Shown here: positions 1-8,566 of the stretch, piece by piece
How positions within the stretch are numbered: position 1 is the stretch's first letter
Layout: the number at the start of each line of letters is the position of its first letter
From: Microbacterium sp. A20
GTDB lineage: Bacteria > Actinomycetota > Actinomycetes > Actinomycetales > Microbacteriaceae
Assembly (NCBI RefSeq): GCF_004794515.1
Contig: NZ_SSDF01000072.1
Span: forward strand, 1-64,000
DNA length: 64,000 bases
Direction of reading: 5' to 3'
The notes under the pieces: model-generated
The model's database searches: none
What the model was told of the DNA's origin: nothing
The model's input: only the letters and a program-made list of their open reading frames with translations
Made by a program: the position numbers and the translations under genes

Positions 1-200
1 CCAGGGTGACAGGCTCAGGGGCCCAGGGGCGGCCCTTCGACAGGCTCAGGGACCCAGGGGTGACAGGCTCAGGGGCCCTAGGGCGGCCCTTCGACAGGCT
101 CAGGGACCCAGGGGTGACAGGCTCAGGGACCCAGGGGCGACAGGCTCAGGGACCCAGGGGTGACGGGCTCAGGGACCCAGGGGCGACGGGCTCGGTACCC
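1..200. repeat. Nested 23/31-bp tandem repeat array
   Basis: The core unit starts GACAGGCTCAGGGACCC. Successive copies begin at about 8, 39, 62, 93, 116, 139, 162 and 185, so spacings run 31, 23, 31, 23, 23, 23, 23. A 54-bp higher-order unit (31+23) is therefore present twice, followed by simple 23-bp units. The 31-bp copies carry an extra GGCCCTTC segment. One frame translates as repeated FDRLRDPG-like peptides, which I regard as spurious. Related CCTTCGACAGGCTCAGGGAC repeats are familiar from intergenic regions of GC-rich bacteria. The array may continue left of the window. Confidence 0.9.
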
Positions 201-264
201 GGGATGTGTCGCCGTGCGGCGCGTGGGGGTGTTCGCCCAGGTAACGGGAAGTAGGCTGGAACTC

Positions 265-918
265 ATGCGGCGCGGGACTTTCCGAGACGACACGGTGGAC
301 TATGCGGCCGTGGGTGCGACCCACGCGCCCGATCTGATGCAGTACCCGCCGGAGCGCAGCATCCCGGCGGAGGAATCCTGGCGGATCGGCAGCGGCCTCG
401 AGCGCTTCCAGACCGCCGGTGACGCGCTCCTGTCCTGGACGGCTCAGCGCGCGGCCGGACTCTCCGTCGAAGACGTGCGGCCAGCGCCGGGTCCCGCCTA
501 TGCGGGGGTGAGCTTCGACGCCGAGGGCAACCCGATCGCGCCGAGCAAGCGCGACGTCGAGCCTCGCTACGACGCGGAGGGAATGCCGTACGTGGGCGCG
601 GGGATGACGCTTCATCTGCGTGGGCGCGTCGGAAGCATGCGTGCAGACGCGGAGCTTCGCGTGATCTCCGTGACCGAGGAGACCCGCCGCATCGGCTTCG
701 TCCTCGGCACGGTCGGCGGATCGGTCGTCCGCGGCGAAGAGTCGTTCGACGTCGACTGGCGGGAAGACAACGACGAGGTCTGGTTCACCGTCCGCGCGTT
801 CGACGCTCCCCATGCGCTCGCGTACCGGCTGGTGCCTGCGCTCGTCAAACGCCGCCGTCGTGAGCTCTTCGCGCGCTACCTCCGCGCGATCTCGCCGCTG
901 TACGCGACCCCCCTGTGA
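265..918 (+). CDS. DUF1990 family protein
   Basis: A 217-residue soluble protein that resembles the DUF1990 family. The family lies beside conserved housekeeping genes in actinobacteria and has no established biochemical role. No signal peptide or membrane segment is visible, and the protein ends in a basic, Arg-rich helix (VKRRRRELF). I chose the ATG at 265 because an earlier in-frame start at 160 lies inside the tandem repeat and would add repeat-encoded residues. The stop overlaps the start of hemW, so the two are probably cotranscribed and translationally coupled. The family call is from memory of sequence style; function unknown. Confidence 0.6.
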   Translation: MRRGTFRDDTVDYAAVGATHAPDLMQYPPERSIPAEESWRIGSGLERFQTAGDALLSWTAQRAAGLSVEDVRPAPGPAYAGVSFDAEGNPIAPSKRDVEPRYDAEGMPYVGAGMTLHLRGRVGSMRADAELRVISVTEETRRIGFVLGTVGGSVVRGEESFDVDWREDNDEVWFTVRAFDAPHALAYRLVPALVKRRRRELFARYLRAISPLYATPL

Positions 919-2135
919 TGGCGGGACCGCTTCCTCTGGGAGACCCTGCGCCGGCGGACGGGCATCTGCCCGACGACCTTCCCGTCGACACGAGCGTGCC
1001 GTTCTCGGCCTACCTGCACATCCCGTTCTGCACGGTGCGCTGCGGCTACTGCGACTTCAACACGTACACCTCGACCGAGCTCCGCGGCGCCAAGCAGGAG
1101 GACTACGCATCGACGCTGGTCTCCGAGATCGACCTCGCCCGCCGGGTGCTGGCCGACGCGGGAGCGCTACGGCCGATGGACACCGTCTTCTTCGGCGGAG
1201 GGACGCCCACGCTGCTGCCGGCCGGCGACCTCGCTCGGATGCTGGAGGCTGCGACCTCAGCCTTCGGATTGGCGGAGGGCGCGGAGGTCACCGTCGAGGC
1301 GAATCCCGATACGGTGACGCCCGCGGTCGCGCGCACGCTGGCCGCCGCCGGTGTCACGCGGATGTCGGTCGGCATGCAGTCGGCCGTGCCGCACGTGCTC
1401 GCCTCCCTCGACCGCACACATCGGCCTGAGAACGTGACCACCGCGGTCGCTGCGGCGAAGGACGCCGGTCTCGCCGTCAGCGTCGATCTGATCTATGGGG
1501 CGCCGGGGGAGTCGCTCGCGGATTGGGAGGCCTCGCTCGACGCGGCTCTCGCGCTCGAATCCGACCACATCTCCGCGTACGCCCTGATCATCGAGGACGG
1601 GACGAAGCTCGCCCGCCAGATCCGCCGCGGAGAGGTTCCGACCCCCGATGACGATCTGCAGGCCGACATGTACGAGCTCGCCGATGCGCGTCTCGCGGCG
1701 GGTGGCTTCGACTGGTACGAGGTCAGCAACTGGGCGCGTACGCCCGAGCAGCGCTCGCGACACAATCTCGCATACTGGCGGGGGAGCGACTGGTGGGGCT
1801 TCGGCCCCGGTGCGCACAGCCACGTCGCCGGGCTGCGCTGGTGGAACGTGAAGCACCCCGCGGCGTACGCACAGCGGCTCGCGGCATCCGAGTCGCCCGC
1901 AGCAGGAACGGAACGGCCGGACGCCGAGTCGCGGACGCTGGAGCGCATCCTGCTGCTGAGCCGCATCCGTGAGGGGATCGCGGTTGACGAGGTGCCCGCC
2001 GCGAACCGGAGTCGCGTCGCCGGGCTGATCGCCGACGGGCTCGTGGACCCGTCCGCCGCCATCCGGGGCCGTGTCCAGCTCACGCTGCGCGGTCGACTTC
2101 TCGCGGATGCCGTGGTGCGGGAGCTCACCGACTGA
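915..2135 (+). CDS. hemW: Radical SAM heme chaperone HemW
   Basis: A 406-residue HemW/HemN-like radical SAM protein. The iron-sulfur motif CxxxCxxC is seen as CTVRCGYC near residue 39, and the SAM-binding glycine motif GGGTPT near residue 95. HemW proteins bind heme and deliver it to acceptors. They share ancestry with coproporphyrinogen dehydrogenase HemN, and the short N-terminus before the motif fits HemW. The GTG at 915 overlaps the previous stop, and an ATG at 918 is an equally good start. The gene sits directly upstream of the hrcA-dnaJ region, a common actinobacterial arrangement. Confidence 0.9.
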   Translation: MMAGPLPLGDPAPADGHLPDDLPVDTSVPFSAYLHIPFCTVRCGYCDFNTYTSTELRGAKQEDYASTLVSEIDLARRVLADAGALRPMDTVFFGGGTPTLLPAGDLARMLEAATSAFGLAEGAEVTVEANPDTVTPAVARTLAAAGVTRMSVGMQSAVPHVLASLDRTHRPENVTTAVAAAKDAGLAVSVDLIYGAPGESLADWEASLDAALALESDHISAYALIIEDGTKLARQIRRGEVPTPDDDLQADMYELADARLAAGGFDWYEVSNWARTPEQRSRHNLAYWRGSDWWGFGPGAHSHVAGLRWWNVKHPAAYAQRLAASESPAAGTERPDAESRTLERILLLSRIREGIAVDEVPAANRSRVAGLIADGLVDPSAAIRGRVQLTLRGRLLADAVVRELTD

Positions 2136-2154
2136 CCCCCTGATCGGGGGCGGT
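2136..2154. terminator. Short convergent terminator hairpin
   Basis: CCCCC-TGATC-GGGGG fills the gap between the hemW stop and the convergent esterase stop. It has only five G-C pairs in the core and no U-tract, so efficiency is uncertain. Confidence 0.4.
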
Positions 2155-3573
2155 TCAGCCCGGGAGCAGATCCATCCCCGTCGTTCGGCGCTGTGGCAGC
2201 GTCGCACTCGTGGCATCGAAGATCCGCGTCTGTCGGCCGGAGCCGTACACCGGCCAGCCCGGGTCGCCGTTCGTGACGAATCCGATCCAGGCCGCGTTCA
2301 TCTCGTCCGCGAGCGCCTGCGGCGCGCCGGGGCCCGCCAACCGCACCGTCTCGTCGTCCGTGAGGCGATCGAACACGAACCCGAGCTCCAGTGCGTGCGC
2401 GGCGCGCAGATCGCGAACCGGGCTCGGCCACGCGAACTCGTACACGTGGGTGAGATCCGGCCGTGCGGCTGCCAGGCGGCTCAACGGCGCCCGCAGCAGT
2501 ATGTCCGTGACGAGCTGCCCGAACACCTCGCCCGTGCTCGCTCCGGGGAAGGCCGCACGGTACGCGCGCACCGCACGTCGTGGGATGCGGGAGAGGATCC
2601 GCGCGGCCTGCAGCTTCAGCTCGCCGATCCCGGCCAGTGCTTCGGGTGGGAACCACAGGCGGTACTCGTCGGTGTTGCTGCCGATCAGGATCGGTGTGTC
2701 GATCTCGCCGAGCACCTCGTGCGGAGAGCGGGGCAGGCTCTCCGGGTCGATGGCGAACTGGAAGCCGGGAGCTCCACCCAGCGGAGAGGATCCGGCGGAC
2801 TGCGCCTTCCTGGCAGCGAGCAGCTGTTCGGGCGAGACCTCGGCGAACGCGGCGCGGTCGGCGCGGACCCCGAGTCTCTTCGCGAGCTGCGCGGTCACCC
2901 GGCCCGCCTTCTTCACCGGTTGCGCAGCGAGCGGCCCGGATTCGATGATGGCGCGATGGATCGGCGCGCGGGAATCCTCTCGCGCGAGAAGCCCGGCGAC
3001 GATCGCCCCGCCGGCGGATTCTCCCATCGCGGTGATCTGCGCCGGATCGCCGCCGAAGGCGGAGATCTCGCGATGCACCCACGCCAACCCCGCGGCGGCA
3101 TCGCGCAGGCCCAGGTTCCTCGGCGCATCCTCGAGCACCGAGAATCCCTCCGATCCCAGACGGTAGTTGATCGAGACGAAGACGATCCCCGCCTTCGCGA
3201 ACACCGTGCCGTCGTAGAGGGGCAGAGCGGCGGTGCCGCGCTCCAGCGCGCCGCCGTGGATCCACAGAAGCACCGGTGCCGCCGAAGCCCCGATCGGCGC
3301 CCAGACGTTGGCCGTGAGGATGTCGTCGCCGTCGATGCGCACCGAGCCGAGGAGCTCGCCGATCGCGCCGGCATACGGGAGCTGTGGCGCAGTGGGGCCG
3401 AACTGCGTCGCCTCCCGGATGCCCTCCCACGCGCGTGCCGGCTGTGGCGCTCGGAACCTGTTCTCCCCGAACGGCGGTGCGGCATAGGGGATGCCGAGGA
3501 AACGGGCGACCCCCTCCTCTTCGGAACCGCGCACGGCGCCGGTCGACAGCGTGGTCTGAGGCGAGGAGGTCAT
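2155..3573 (-). CDS. Carboxylesterase type B (alpha/beta hydrolase)
   Basis: A 472-residue serine esterase of the type-B carboxylesterase / para-nitrobenzyl esterase family, predicted to hydrolyse carboxylic esters in the cytoplasm (no signal peptide). The nucleophile elbow GESAGG is present. An acidic residue lies in SNTDEYR, and a C-terminal His lies in AHALELGFVF, as expected for the Ser-Glu-His triad. The oxyanion loop WIHGGA is also visible. I chose the ATG at 3573 because a -10 hexamer TAGGAT ends 7 bases upstream; an in-frame ATG at 3582 overlaps that hexamer. It stands alone, divergent from hrcA and convergent with hemW. Natural substrate unknown. Confidence 0.85.
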   Translation of the reverse strand: MTSSPQTTLSTGAVRGSEEEGVARFLGIPYAAPPFGENRFRAPQPARAWEGIREATQFGPTAPQLPYAGAIGELLGSVRIDGDDILTANVWAPIGASAAPVLLWIHGGALERGTAALPLYDGTVFAKAGIVFVSINYRLGSEGFSVLEDAPRNLGLRDAAAGLAWVHREISAFGGDPAQITAMGESAGGAIVAGLLAREDSRAPIHRAIIESGPLAAQPVKKAGRVTAQLAKRLGVRADRAAFAEVSPEQLLAARKAQSAGSSPLGGAPGFQFAIDPESLPRSPHEVLGEIDTPILIGSNTDEYRLWFPPEALAGIGELKLQAARILSRIPRRAVRAYRAAFPGASTGEVFGQLVTDILLRAPLSRLAAARPDLTHVYEFAWPSPVRDLRAAHALELGFVFDRLTDDETVRLAGPGAPQALADEMNAAWIGFVTNGDPGWPVYGSGRQTRIFDATSATLPQRRTTGMDLLPG

Positions 3574-3580
3574 GAGCGTC

Positions 3581-3586
3581 ATCCTA
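3581..3586 (-). promoter_or_regulatory. Probable -10 element of the esterase
   Basis: TAGGAT on the minus strand ends 7 bases before the ATG at 3573. The transcript would begin at or next to the start codon. Confidence 0.45.
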
Positions 3587-3634
3587 GGGTCGGGTGTCCG
3601 CGGTACGGAGAATCCGGAGCTGCACGGGGTAGGA

Positions 3635-3661
3635 TTGGCACTCTGAACGTCCGAGTGCCAG
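3635..3661 (+). promoter_or_regulatory. CIRCE operator upstream of hrcA
   Basis: TTGGCACTC, nine bases, then GAGTGCCAG. This matches the CIRCE consensus TTAGCACTC-N9-GAGTGCTAA with one change per arm that preserves the pairing. CIRCE is bound by HrcA, so this is autoregulation. A -10-like TAGGAT at 3630-3635 abuts the operator and would put the transcription start inside it. Confidence 0.92.
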
Positions 3662-3676
3662 CGGAAGGGAAGGGCG

Positions 3677-4708
3677 ATGGTCACAGAGCGAGGACTCCAG
3701 GTTCTCCGCGCGATCGTGCAGGACTACGTCGAGACCCACGAGCCCGTCGGCAGCCGCTCCATCGTCGACCGGCACTCCTTCGGCGTCTCGGCGGCGACGA
3801 TCCGCAACGACATGGCGCTGCTCGAGGATGAGGAGCTCATCACGGCTCCGCACACCTCGTCCGGTCGGGTGCCGACCGACAAGGGCTACCGCGTCTTCGT
3901 GAATCACCTGGCGCAGTTGCGGCCGCTCTCGTCGGCCCAGCGCTCGGCGATCGAATCGTTCCTCGGTGAGCCCGCCGACCTCGACGATCTGATGGTGCGC
4001 ACCGTGCGGGTGCTGACGCAGCTCACCGGTCAGGTCGCGCTCGCGCAGTACCCGTCGTTCGCACGGGCTCATGTCACGCACGTCGAGCTGGTCGCACTGG
4101 CGCCCAATCGACTCCTCATCGTGCTGGTGACGGACGCCGGCGGTGTGTCGCAACGCGTGGCGCTTTTGCCGGAGGCCATCGACGAGGCCGAGATGGCGGT
4201 GCTGCGTGCGCGCATGGCCGCCTTGATCACCGGCCACGGCATCGGCGAGGCCTCCGACCGGCTCCAGACCCTGCTGGCCGCGGAAGACGCTCCGAAAGAC
4301 CTCGTGCTGCGCGCGATCGCGAGCGTCGTCATGGATGAGCTCGGCGGGTTCCGACAGGAGCGTCTGGTGATGGCGGGAGCGGCCACGCTGGCCCGCCGTG
4401 AGCAGGACTTCCGCGGCAGCATCCATCCGCTCCTCGAGGCCATCGAGGAGCAGGTGACGCTGCTGCGGCTGATGAGCGAGATGGTGACCGACGAGCACGG
4501 GCTCGCCGCCAGCATCGGCACCGAGAATGCGCCGTTCGGTCTGGGCGAGGCATCTATCGTCGCCAGCAACTACGCCGCACCCAGCGGCACCGCGCGCGTC
4601 GGCGTGATGGGGCCGACGCGGATGGACTACCCGAGCAACCTCGCTGCGGCGCGGGCCGTCGCCCGCTACCTGTCGCGGATGCTCGACGAAGACGAGGCCG
4701 GCCGCTGA
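3677..4708 (+). CDS. hrcA: Heat-inducible transcription repressor HrcA
   Basis: A 343-residue repressor that binds CIRCE and controls heat-shock genes. The N-terminal winged helix (residues about 5-75, including VGSRSIV and [10 protein letters not shown]) is typical, and the following GAF-like and dimerisation regions have normal family length. The start is an ATG preceded by a purine-rich ribosome site (GGAAGGGAAGGG). A CIRCE element lies 16 bases upstream, so it very likely represses itself and dnaJ, which follows after 37 bases. In other bacteria groEL/groES operons carry CIRCE too; none is in this window. Confidence 0.96.
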   Translation: MVTERGLQVLRAIVQDYVETHEPVGSRSIVDRHSFGVSAATIRNDMALLEDEELITAPHTSSGRVPTDKGYRVFVNHLAQLRPLSSAQRSAIESFLGEPADLDDLMVRTVRVLTQLTGQVALAQYPSFARAHVTHVELVALAPNRLLIVLVTDAGGVSQRVALLPEAIDEAEMAVLRARMAALITGHGIGEASDRLQTLLAAEDAPKDLVLRAIASVVMDELGGFRQERLVMAGAATLARREQDFRGSIHPLLEAIEEQVTLLRLMSEMVTDEHGLAASIGTENAPFGLGEASIVASNYAAPSGTARVGVMGPTRMDYPSNLAAARAVARYLSRMLDEDEAGR

Positions 4709-4745
4709 CGCGGTCGCGCCGGAAGACACACGCAGAAAGGCGATT

Positions 4746-5861
4746 GTGGCGGACCACTATGAGGTTCTCGGGGTGTCCCGAGACGCTTCCACCGACGAGA
4801 TCAAGAAGGCGTATCGACGCCTCGCGCGACAGCTGCACCCGGACGTGAATCCCGGTGAGGATGCGGCGGAGAAGTTCAAGCTCGTCACGCACGCGTACGA
4901 CGTGCTGAGCGACGACGAGTCACGGCGCCGCTATGACATGGGCGGGGGAGACGGCGCTGCCGGCAACTTCGGCGGATTCGGCGGTTTCGGCGACATCTTC
5001 GAGACGTTCTTCGGCGCGTCCCAGGGCGGCGGTCGCGGGGCGCGACCCCGCTCGCGCAGGGAGCGCGGCCAGGACGCGCTCGTCCGTGTCACGCTCGACC
5101 TCGGCGACGTCGTGTTCGGTGCGCACCGCGACATCGACGTCGACACCGCGGTGCTTTGCGAGACGTGCAACGGCTCCTGCTGCCAGGAGGGGACCTCCCC
5201 GGTCACCTGCGACATCTGCGGCGGCTCCGGCCATGTGCAGCGCCAGGTGCGCAGCCTGCTCGGCAACGTCGTCACCTCCCAGCCCTGCGGCACCTGCGAG
5301 GGCTACGGCACCACCATCCCGTTCCCGTGCGGCACCTGCGGCGGCCAGGGTCGCGTGCGTTCGCGTCGCACGGTCTCGCTCGACATCCCTGCCGGCGTCG
5401 AGACCGGTCTGCGCCTCCAGCTGCCCGGCTCGGGAGAGGTCGGCAAGGCGGGCGGCCCCAACGGCGACCTGTACGTCGAGGTCACGGTCAACGCCCACCC
5501 CGCCTTCAGTCGGGAGGGCGACGACCTGCTGGCCACGCTCGAGGTGTCGATGACCGACGCGATCCTCGGCACCGAGACCACGATCCAGGGACTCGACGGC
5601 GAGGTCGATCTCGAGATCCGTTCCGGCGTGCAGTCCGGGGACGTCCTGACCATCAAGGGGAGGGGCATCACCCCGCTCCGCGGCACCCAGCGCGGGGACC
5701 TCCGCGTGGGCGTGCAGGTGCTGACACCGACCAAGCTCGACTCCGCGCAGCGCGCGCTGATCGAGGACTTCGCGAAGAAGGCCAAGGCACCGGATCCGCA
5801 GCTCGCGCAGTTCCAGCCAGGACTCTTCTCGAAGCTCCGCGACCGTTTCCGCAGCCACTGA
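4746..5861 (+). CDS. dnaJ: Chaperone protein DnaJ
   Basis: A 371-residue Hsp40 co-chaperone that stimulates DnaK ATPase. The J-domain has HPD at residues 31-33, followed by a Gly/Phe-rich linker, a zinc-finger region from about residue 138 to 205, and two C-terminal substrate domains. The GTG start is preceded by AGAAAGG. Three CxxCxGxG repeats are intact ([24 protein letters not shown]). The first reads CETCNGSC, so its last Gly is Cys145 and is followed by another Cys. It sits 37 bases after hrcA and is probably under the same CIRCE. This is the HrcA-linked DnaJ; actinobacteria usually have another beside dnaK. Confidence 0.96.
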   Translation: MADHYEVLGVSRDASTDEIKKAYRRLARQLHPDVNPGEDAAEKFKLVTHAYDVLSDDESRRRYDMGGGDGAAGNFGGFGGFGDIFETFFGASQGGGRGARPRSRRERGQDALVRVTLDLGDVVFGAHRDIDVDTAVLCETCNGSCCQEGTSPVTCDICGGSGHVQRQVRSLLGNVVTSQPCGTCEGYGTTIPFPCGTCGGQGRVRSRRTVSLDIPAGVETGLRLQLPGSGEVGKAGGPNGDLYVEVTVNAHPAFSREGDDLLATLEVSMTDAILGTETTIQGLDGEVDLEIRSGVQSGDVLTIKGRGITPLRGTQRGDLRVGVQVLTPTKLDSAQRALIEDFAKKAKAPDPQLAQFQPGLFSKLRDRFRSH

Positions 5862-5863
5862 TC

Positions 5864-6592
5864 ATGGCACTGCACTTCCTCGTGGAGTCCTCGGCGGGTG
5901 CCGGAGTCGGCGATCTCGTGTCGCTGACGGGCGCGGAGGCGAAGCATGCGGCCGTCGTGCGGCGGCTGCGCGTCGGCGAGGCGGTCACGGTCGGCGACGG
6001 CGCGGGTGTGTGGCTGACCGGTGCGGCCGAAGAGGTGTCTCCGAGCCGCGTCGAGGTGCGTATCTCCGACCGCGTCGAGCATCCGGCTCCGAGCCCGCGG
6101 GTCGTCCTGGTCCAGGCGCTCGCGAAGGGCGACCGCGATGAGCTGGCCGTGCAGGCGGCGTGCGAGCTCGGGGTCGACGAGATCGTGCCGTGGCAGGCGA
6201 GTCGCAGCGTGTCGCGGTGGGAGGGTCCGAAGGCGGTGAAGGGGCGCGAGCGCTGGGCGACCATCGTGCGCGAGGCCGCGAAGCAGGCCCATCGGGCCTG
6301 GGTGCCCGAGGTCACCGCCCCCGTCTCGACGAAGCAGCTCGCCGAACGGGCGGCTTCGCAGCGGATGCTGCTGCTCGATCCGACGGCCTCCGTGCGTCTC
6401 TCCGAGATCGAGGCTGACGGTCGTGATCTCGTTCTGGTCGTGGGGCCGGAAGGCGGGATCGCCGAGGAGGAGCTCGACTGGCTGACGGCGGCGGGGGCAG
6501 AACGCGTGCTCCTGGGCGACACGGTGCTGCGGACGTCCACGGCGGGCCCGGCGGCGATCGCCGTGCTGTCGGTGGCGCTCGGCCGCTGGTGA
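5864..6592 (+). CDS. rsmE: 16S rRNA (uracil1498-N3)-methyltransferase RsmE
   Basis: A 242-residue SPOUT-family methyltransferase that methylates U1498 of 16S rRNA in the assembled small subunit. An N-terminal PUA-like domain (AEAKHAAVVRRLRVGE) is followed by the knotted SPOUT fold with VVGPEGG near residue 190 and LGDTVLRTSTAGPAA at the C-terminus. Both motifs are characteristic of RsmE and bind SAM. The ATG follows the dnaJ stop by two bases, so it belongs to the hrcA-dnaJ operon, as in many actinobacteria and firmicutes. Confidence 0.95.
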   Translation: MALHFLVESSAGAGVGDLVSLTGAEAKHAAVVRRLRVGEAVTVGDGAGVWLTGAAEEVSPSRVEVRISDRVEHPAPSPRVVLVQALAKGDRDELAVQAACELGVDEIVPWQASRSVSRWEGPKAVKGRERWATIVREAAKQAHRAWVPEVTAPVSTKQLAERAASQRMLLLDPTASVRLSEIEADGRDLVLVVGPEGGIAEEELDWLTAAGAERVLLGDTVLRTSTAGPAAIAVLSVALGRW

Positions 6593-6642
6593 TCCCGGTT
6601 CCGGCCGTCGAGGCCCCAGGGCGCCACGGGCGCGGTGATCAG

Positions 6643-6648
6643 TAGACT
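6643..6648 (+). promoter_or_regulatory. Probable -10 element of the HIT gene
   Basis: TAGACT ends 7 bases before the ATG at 6656, which suggests a leaderless transcript starting close to the start codon. Confidence 0.5.
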
Positions 6649-6655
6649 TGAGGGC

Positions 6656-7006
6656 ATGACGGAACCCTCGATCTTCACGCGCATTCTGAACGGGGAGATC
6701 CCGGCCGAGATCCTCGGCGAGACCGATCGCCTGTTCGCGCTGCGGGACATCGCCCCGCAGGCGCCGGTGCATCTCCTCGTGGTCCCGAAGACCGCGGAGT
6801 ACCGCGACGTCACAGAACTCGCCGCGGGGGATCCGTCGCTGCTGGCCGAGATGGTGGCGTTCGCCGGGAAGCTGGCCGCCGAGCACACGGAAGACGGCGA
6901 CTTCCGTCTCGTCTTCAACACCGGCGCGAACGCCGGACAGACCGTTTTCCACGTCCACGCGCATGTGCTGGCCGGGGGATTGACCGAGAAGAGTGTCGGT
7001 GCCTGA
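6656..7006 (+). CDS. HIT domain protein (HinT-like nucleotide phosphoramidase)
   Basis: A 116-residue histidine triad protein. The catalytic motif His-x-His-x-His is seen as HVHAH near the C-terminus. The N-terminal ILNGEIPAEI and the ALRDIAPQAPVHLLVVPK segment are typical of the HinT branch, whose members hydrolyse purine nucleoside phosphoramidates. The ATG at 6656 is supported by a -10 hexamer 7 bases upstream; an earlier in-frame start at 6635 would overlap this promoter. It overlaps the phoH start by 14 bases, so the two genes are coupled. Confidence 0.92.
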   Translation: MTEPSIFTRILNGEIPAEILGETDRLFALRDIAPQAPVHLLVVPKTAEYRDVTELAAGDPSLLAEMVAFAGKLAAEHTEDGDFRLVFNTGANAGQTVFHVHAHVLAGGLTEKSVGA

Positions 7007-8111
7007 CAACAACGAACCGCAGGAGCGCAGTCTGGGCGGTCGACCGCCCGAGGCGGTCGAGAAGATCTACGCCGACGGCGTCGCCATGGTGCAGCTGCTC
7101 GGACCGCAGGACCGGCTGCTGCGGATGCTCGAGAAGGAGCACCGCGATGTGCAGGTGCTCGTGCGCGGCAACGAGATCACCCTCGGCGGCGACGCGGATG
7201 CGGTCGCGAAGGCGAAGGCCCTCGTCGAAGAACTGCTCGCCATGACGAGAGCCGGCCATGATCTGGCTCCGAGCGACGTCTCCAGCTCTGCCCGCATGCT
7301 GCGCCAGGAGGGCGGTCCGCGGCCGAGCGAGGTCCTGGGCGAGGCGATCCTGACCACGCGCGGCAAGGTGATCCGTCCGAAGACCCTCGGGCAGAAGGAG
7401 TACGTCGACGCGATCGAGGAGAACACGATCGTCTTCGGTATCGGCCCCGCTGGTACCGGCAAGACCTACCTGGCGATGGCGAAGGCCGTGCAGGCACTGC
7501 AGCGCAAGGAGGTCACGCGCATCATCCTCACCCGTCCGGCCGTCGAGGCGGGCGAGCGGCTCGGATTCCTTCCCGGGACGCTGACCGACAAGATCGATCC
7601 GTATCTCCGACCGCTGTACGACGCGCTCAACGAGATGATGGACCCCGAGATCGTGCCGCGCCTCATGGCGACGGGGACCATCGAGGTCGCGCCCCTCGCT
7701 TACATGCGCGGGCGCACGCTCAACGACTCGTTCGTGGTGCTCGACGAGGCGCAGAACACCACGCCCGAGCAGATGAAGATGTTCCTCACACGCCTCGGCT
7801 TCGGCACGCGCATGGTCGTGACGGGTGACATCACCCAGGTCGACCTCCCGCAGGGCTCCTCCGGACTCCGTCTGGTCACGCGCGTGCTCGACGGCATCGA
7901 CGACATCCACTTCTCCCGTCTGACCAGCGACGACGTCGTCCGCCACTCGCTGGTCGGACGCATCGTCGACGCATACAGCGAGTACGACGAGAAGCGAACA
8001 GCACAGCGATTCGAGCGCGAGCAGGCGGCGGAGTTCGCCAACCGCGCCGACCGCAGGGGAGCGCAGCGCCCCGGACCACGCGACCGCATGCCGAAACGAG
8101 GACTCTCATGA
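6993..8111 (+). CDS. phoH: PhoH-like ATPase
   Basis: A 372-residue P-loop protein of the PhoH family, related to the ATPase part of superfamily 1 helicases. Walker A reads GPAGTGKT at about residues 151-158, and Walker B (VVLDEAQNTT) lies near residue 250. The tract before the ATPase resembles the KH-like N-terminal segment of YbeZ/PhoH proteins. It is followed directly by ybeY, a pairing conserved across bacteria that suggests a shared role in rRNA maturation or ribosome quality control. The GTG at 6993 lies inside the HIT gene; a second GTG at 6999 is possible. Confidence 0.93.
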   Translation: MSVPDNNEPQERSLGGRPPEAVEKIYADGVAMVQLLGPQDRLLRMLEKEHRDVQVLVRGNEITLGGDADAVAKAKALVEELLAMTRAGHDLAPSDVSSSARMLRQEGGPRPSEVLGEAILTTRGKVIRPKTLGQKEYVDAIEENTIVFGIGPAGTGKTYLAMAKAVQALQRKEVTRIILTRPAVEAGERLGFLPGTLTDKIDPYLRPLYDALNEMMDPEIVPRLMATGTIEVAPLAYMRGRTLNDSFVVLDEAQNTTPEQMKMFLTRLGFGTRMVVTGDITQVDLPQGSSGLRLVTRVLDGIDDIHFSRLTSDDVVRHSLVGRIVDAYSEYDEKRTAQRFEREQAAEFANRADRRGAQRPGPRDRMPKRGLS

Positions 8112-8566
8112 TCGAGATCAACAACGAGTCGGCCATCGACGTCGACGAGACCGTGCTGCAGCGGCTCACGGACTATAACCTGGCGCAGCTGCACGTCAGC
8201 CCGGATGCCGAGGTCGCGATCGTCCTCGTCGACGAGGGCGCCATGGAAGCCCTCCACGTGCAGTGGATGGACGAGCCCGGACCCACCGACGTGCTCAGCT
8301 TCCCCATGGACGAGTTGCGTCCGGGTACGGAGGACCGCCCCACCGCTCCCGGACTCCTGGGCGACATCGTGCTGTGCCCGCAGGTGGCCGAGGCGCAGGC
8401 TCAGGCCGCGCGTCACACCCTGATGGATGAGCTGATCCTGCTCACCACCCATGGTCTGCTCCACCTTCTCGGATTCGATCACGCCGAGCCCGACGAGGAG
8501 CGTGAGATGTTCGGACTGCAGAAGGAACTGATCCAGGGCTTCGCCGCGGCTGAACGTCGCCGATGA
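8108..8566 (+). CDS. ybeY: Endoribonuclease YbeY (rRNA maturation)
   Basis: A 152-residue metal-dependent RNase of the UPF0054/YbeY family, involved in 16S rRNA 3' processing and ribosome quality control. The zinc-binding motif HGxLHLxGxDH is seen as HGLLHLLGFDH at about residues 115-125. The conserved TDVLSFPMDE segment precedes it. The ATG overlaps the phoH stop (ATGA), and its own stop overlaps the next start in the same way, so it is the middle of a tightly coupled operon. Confidence 0.96.
   Translation: MIEINNESAIDVDETVLQRLTDYNLAQLHVSPDAEVAIVLVDEGAMEALHVQWMDEPGPTDVLSFPMDELRPGTEDRPTAPGLLGDIVLCPQVAEAQAQAARHTLMDELILLTTHGLLHLLGFDHAEPDEEREMFGLQKELIQGFAAAERRR

Noticed and set aside
1..200. 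CRISPR array
   Set aside because: Repeats are directly adjacent or separated by repeat-derived bases only. There are no unique spacers of constant length and no cas genes in the window.
6..254. Protein-coding ORFs across the tandem repeat (FDRLRDPG peptides)
   Set aside because: All three frames stay open only because the repeat lacks stops. The peptides are pure repeat, with no ribosome site or homologous domain, so I treat them as spurious.
1493..3430. Long minus-strand ORF across hemW and the esterase
   Set aside because: It is antisense to hemW and in another frame of the esterase. Its Arg/Ala-rich composition is typical of shadow frames in GC-rich DNA.
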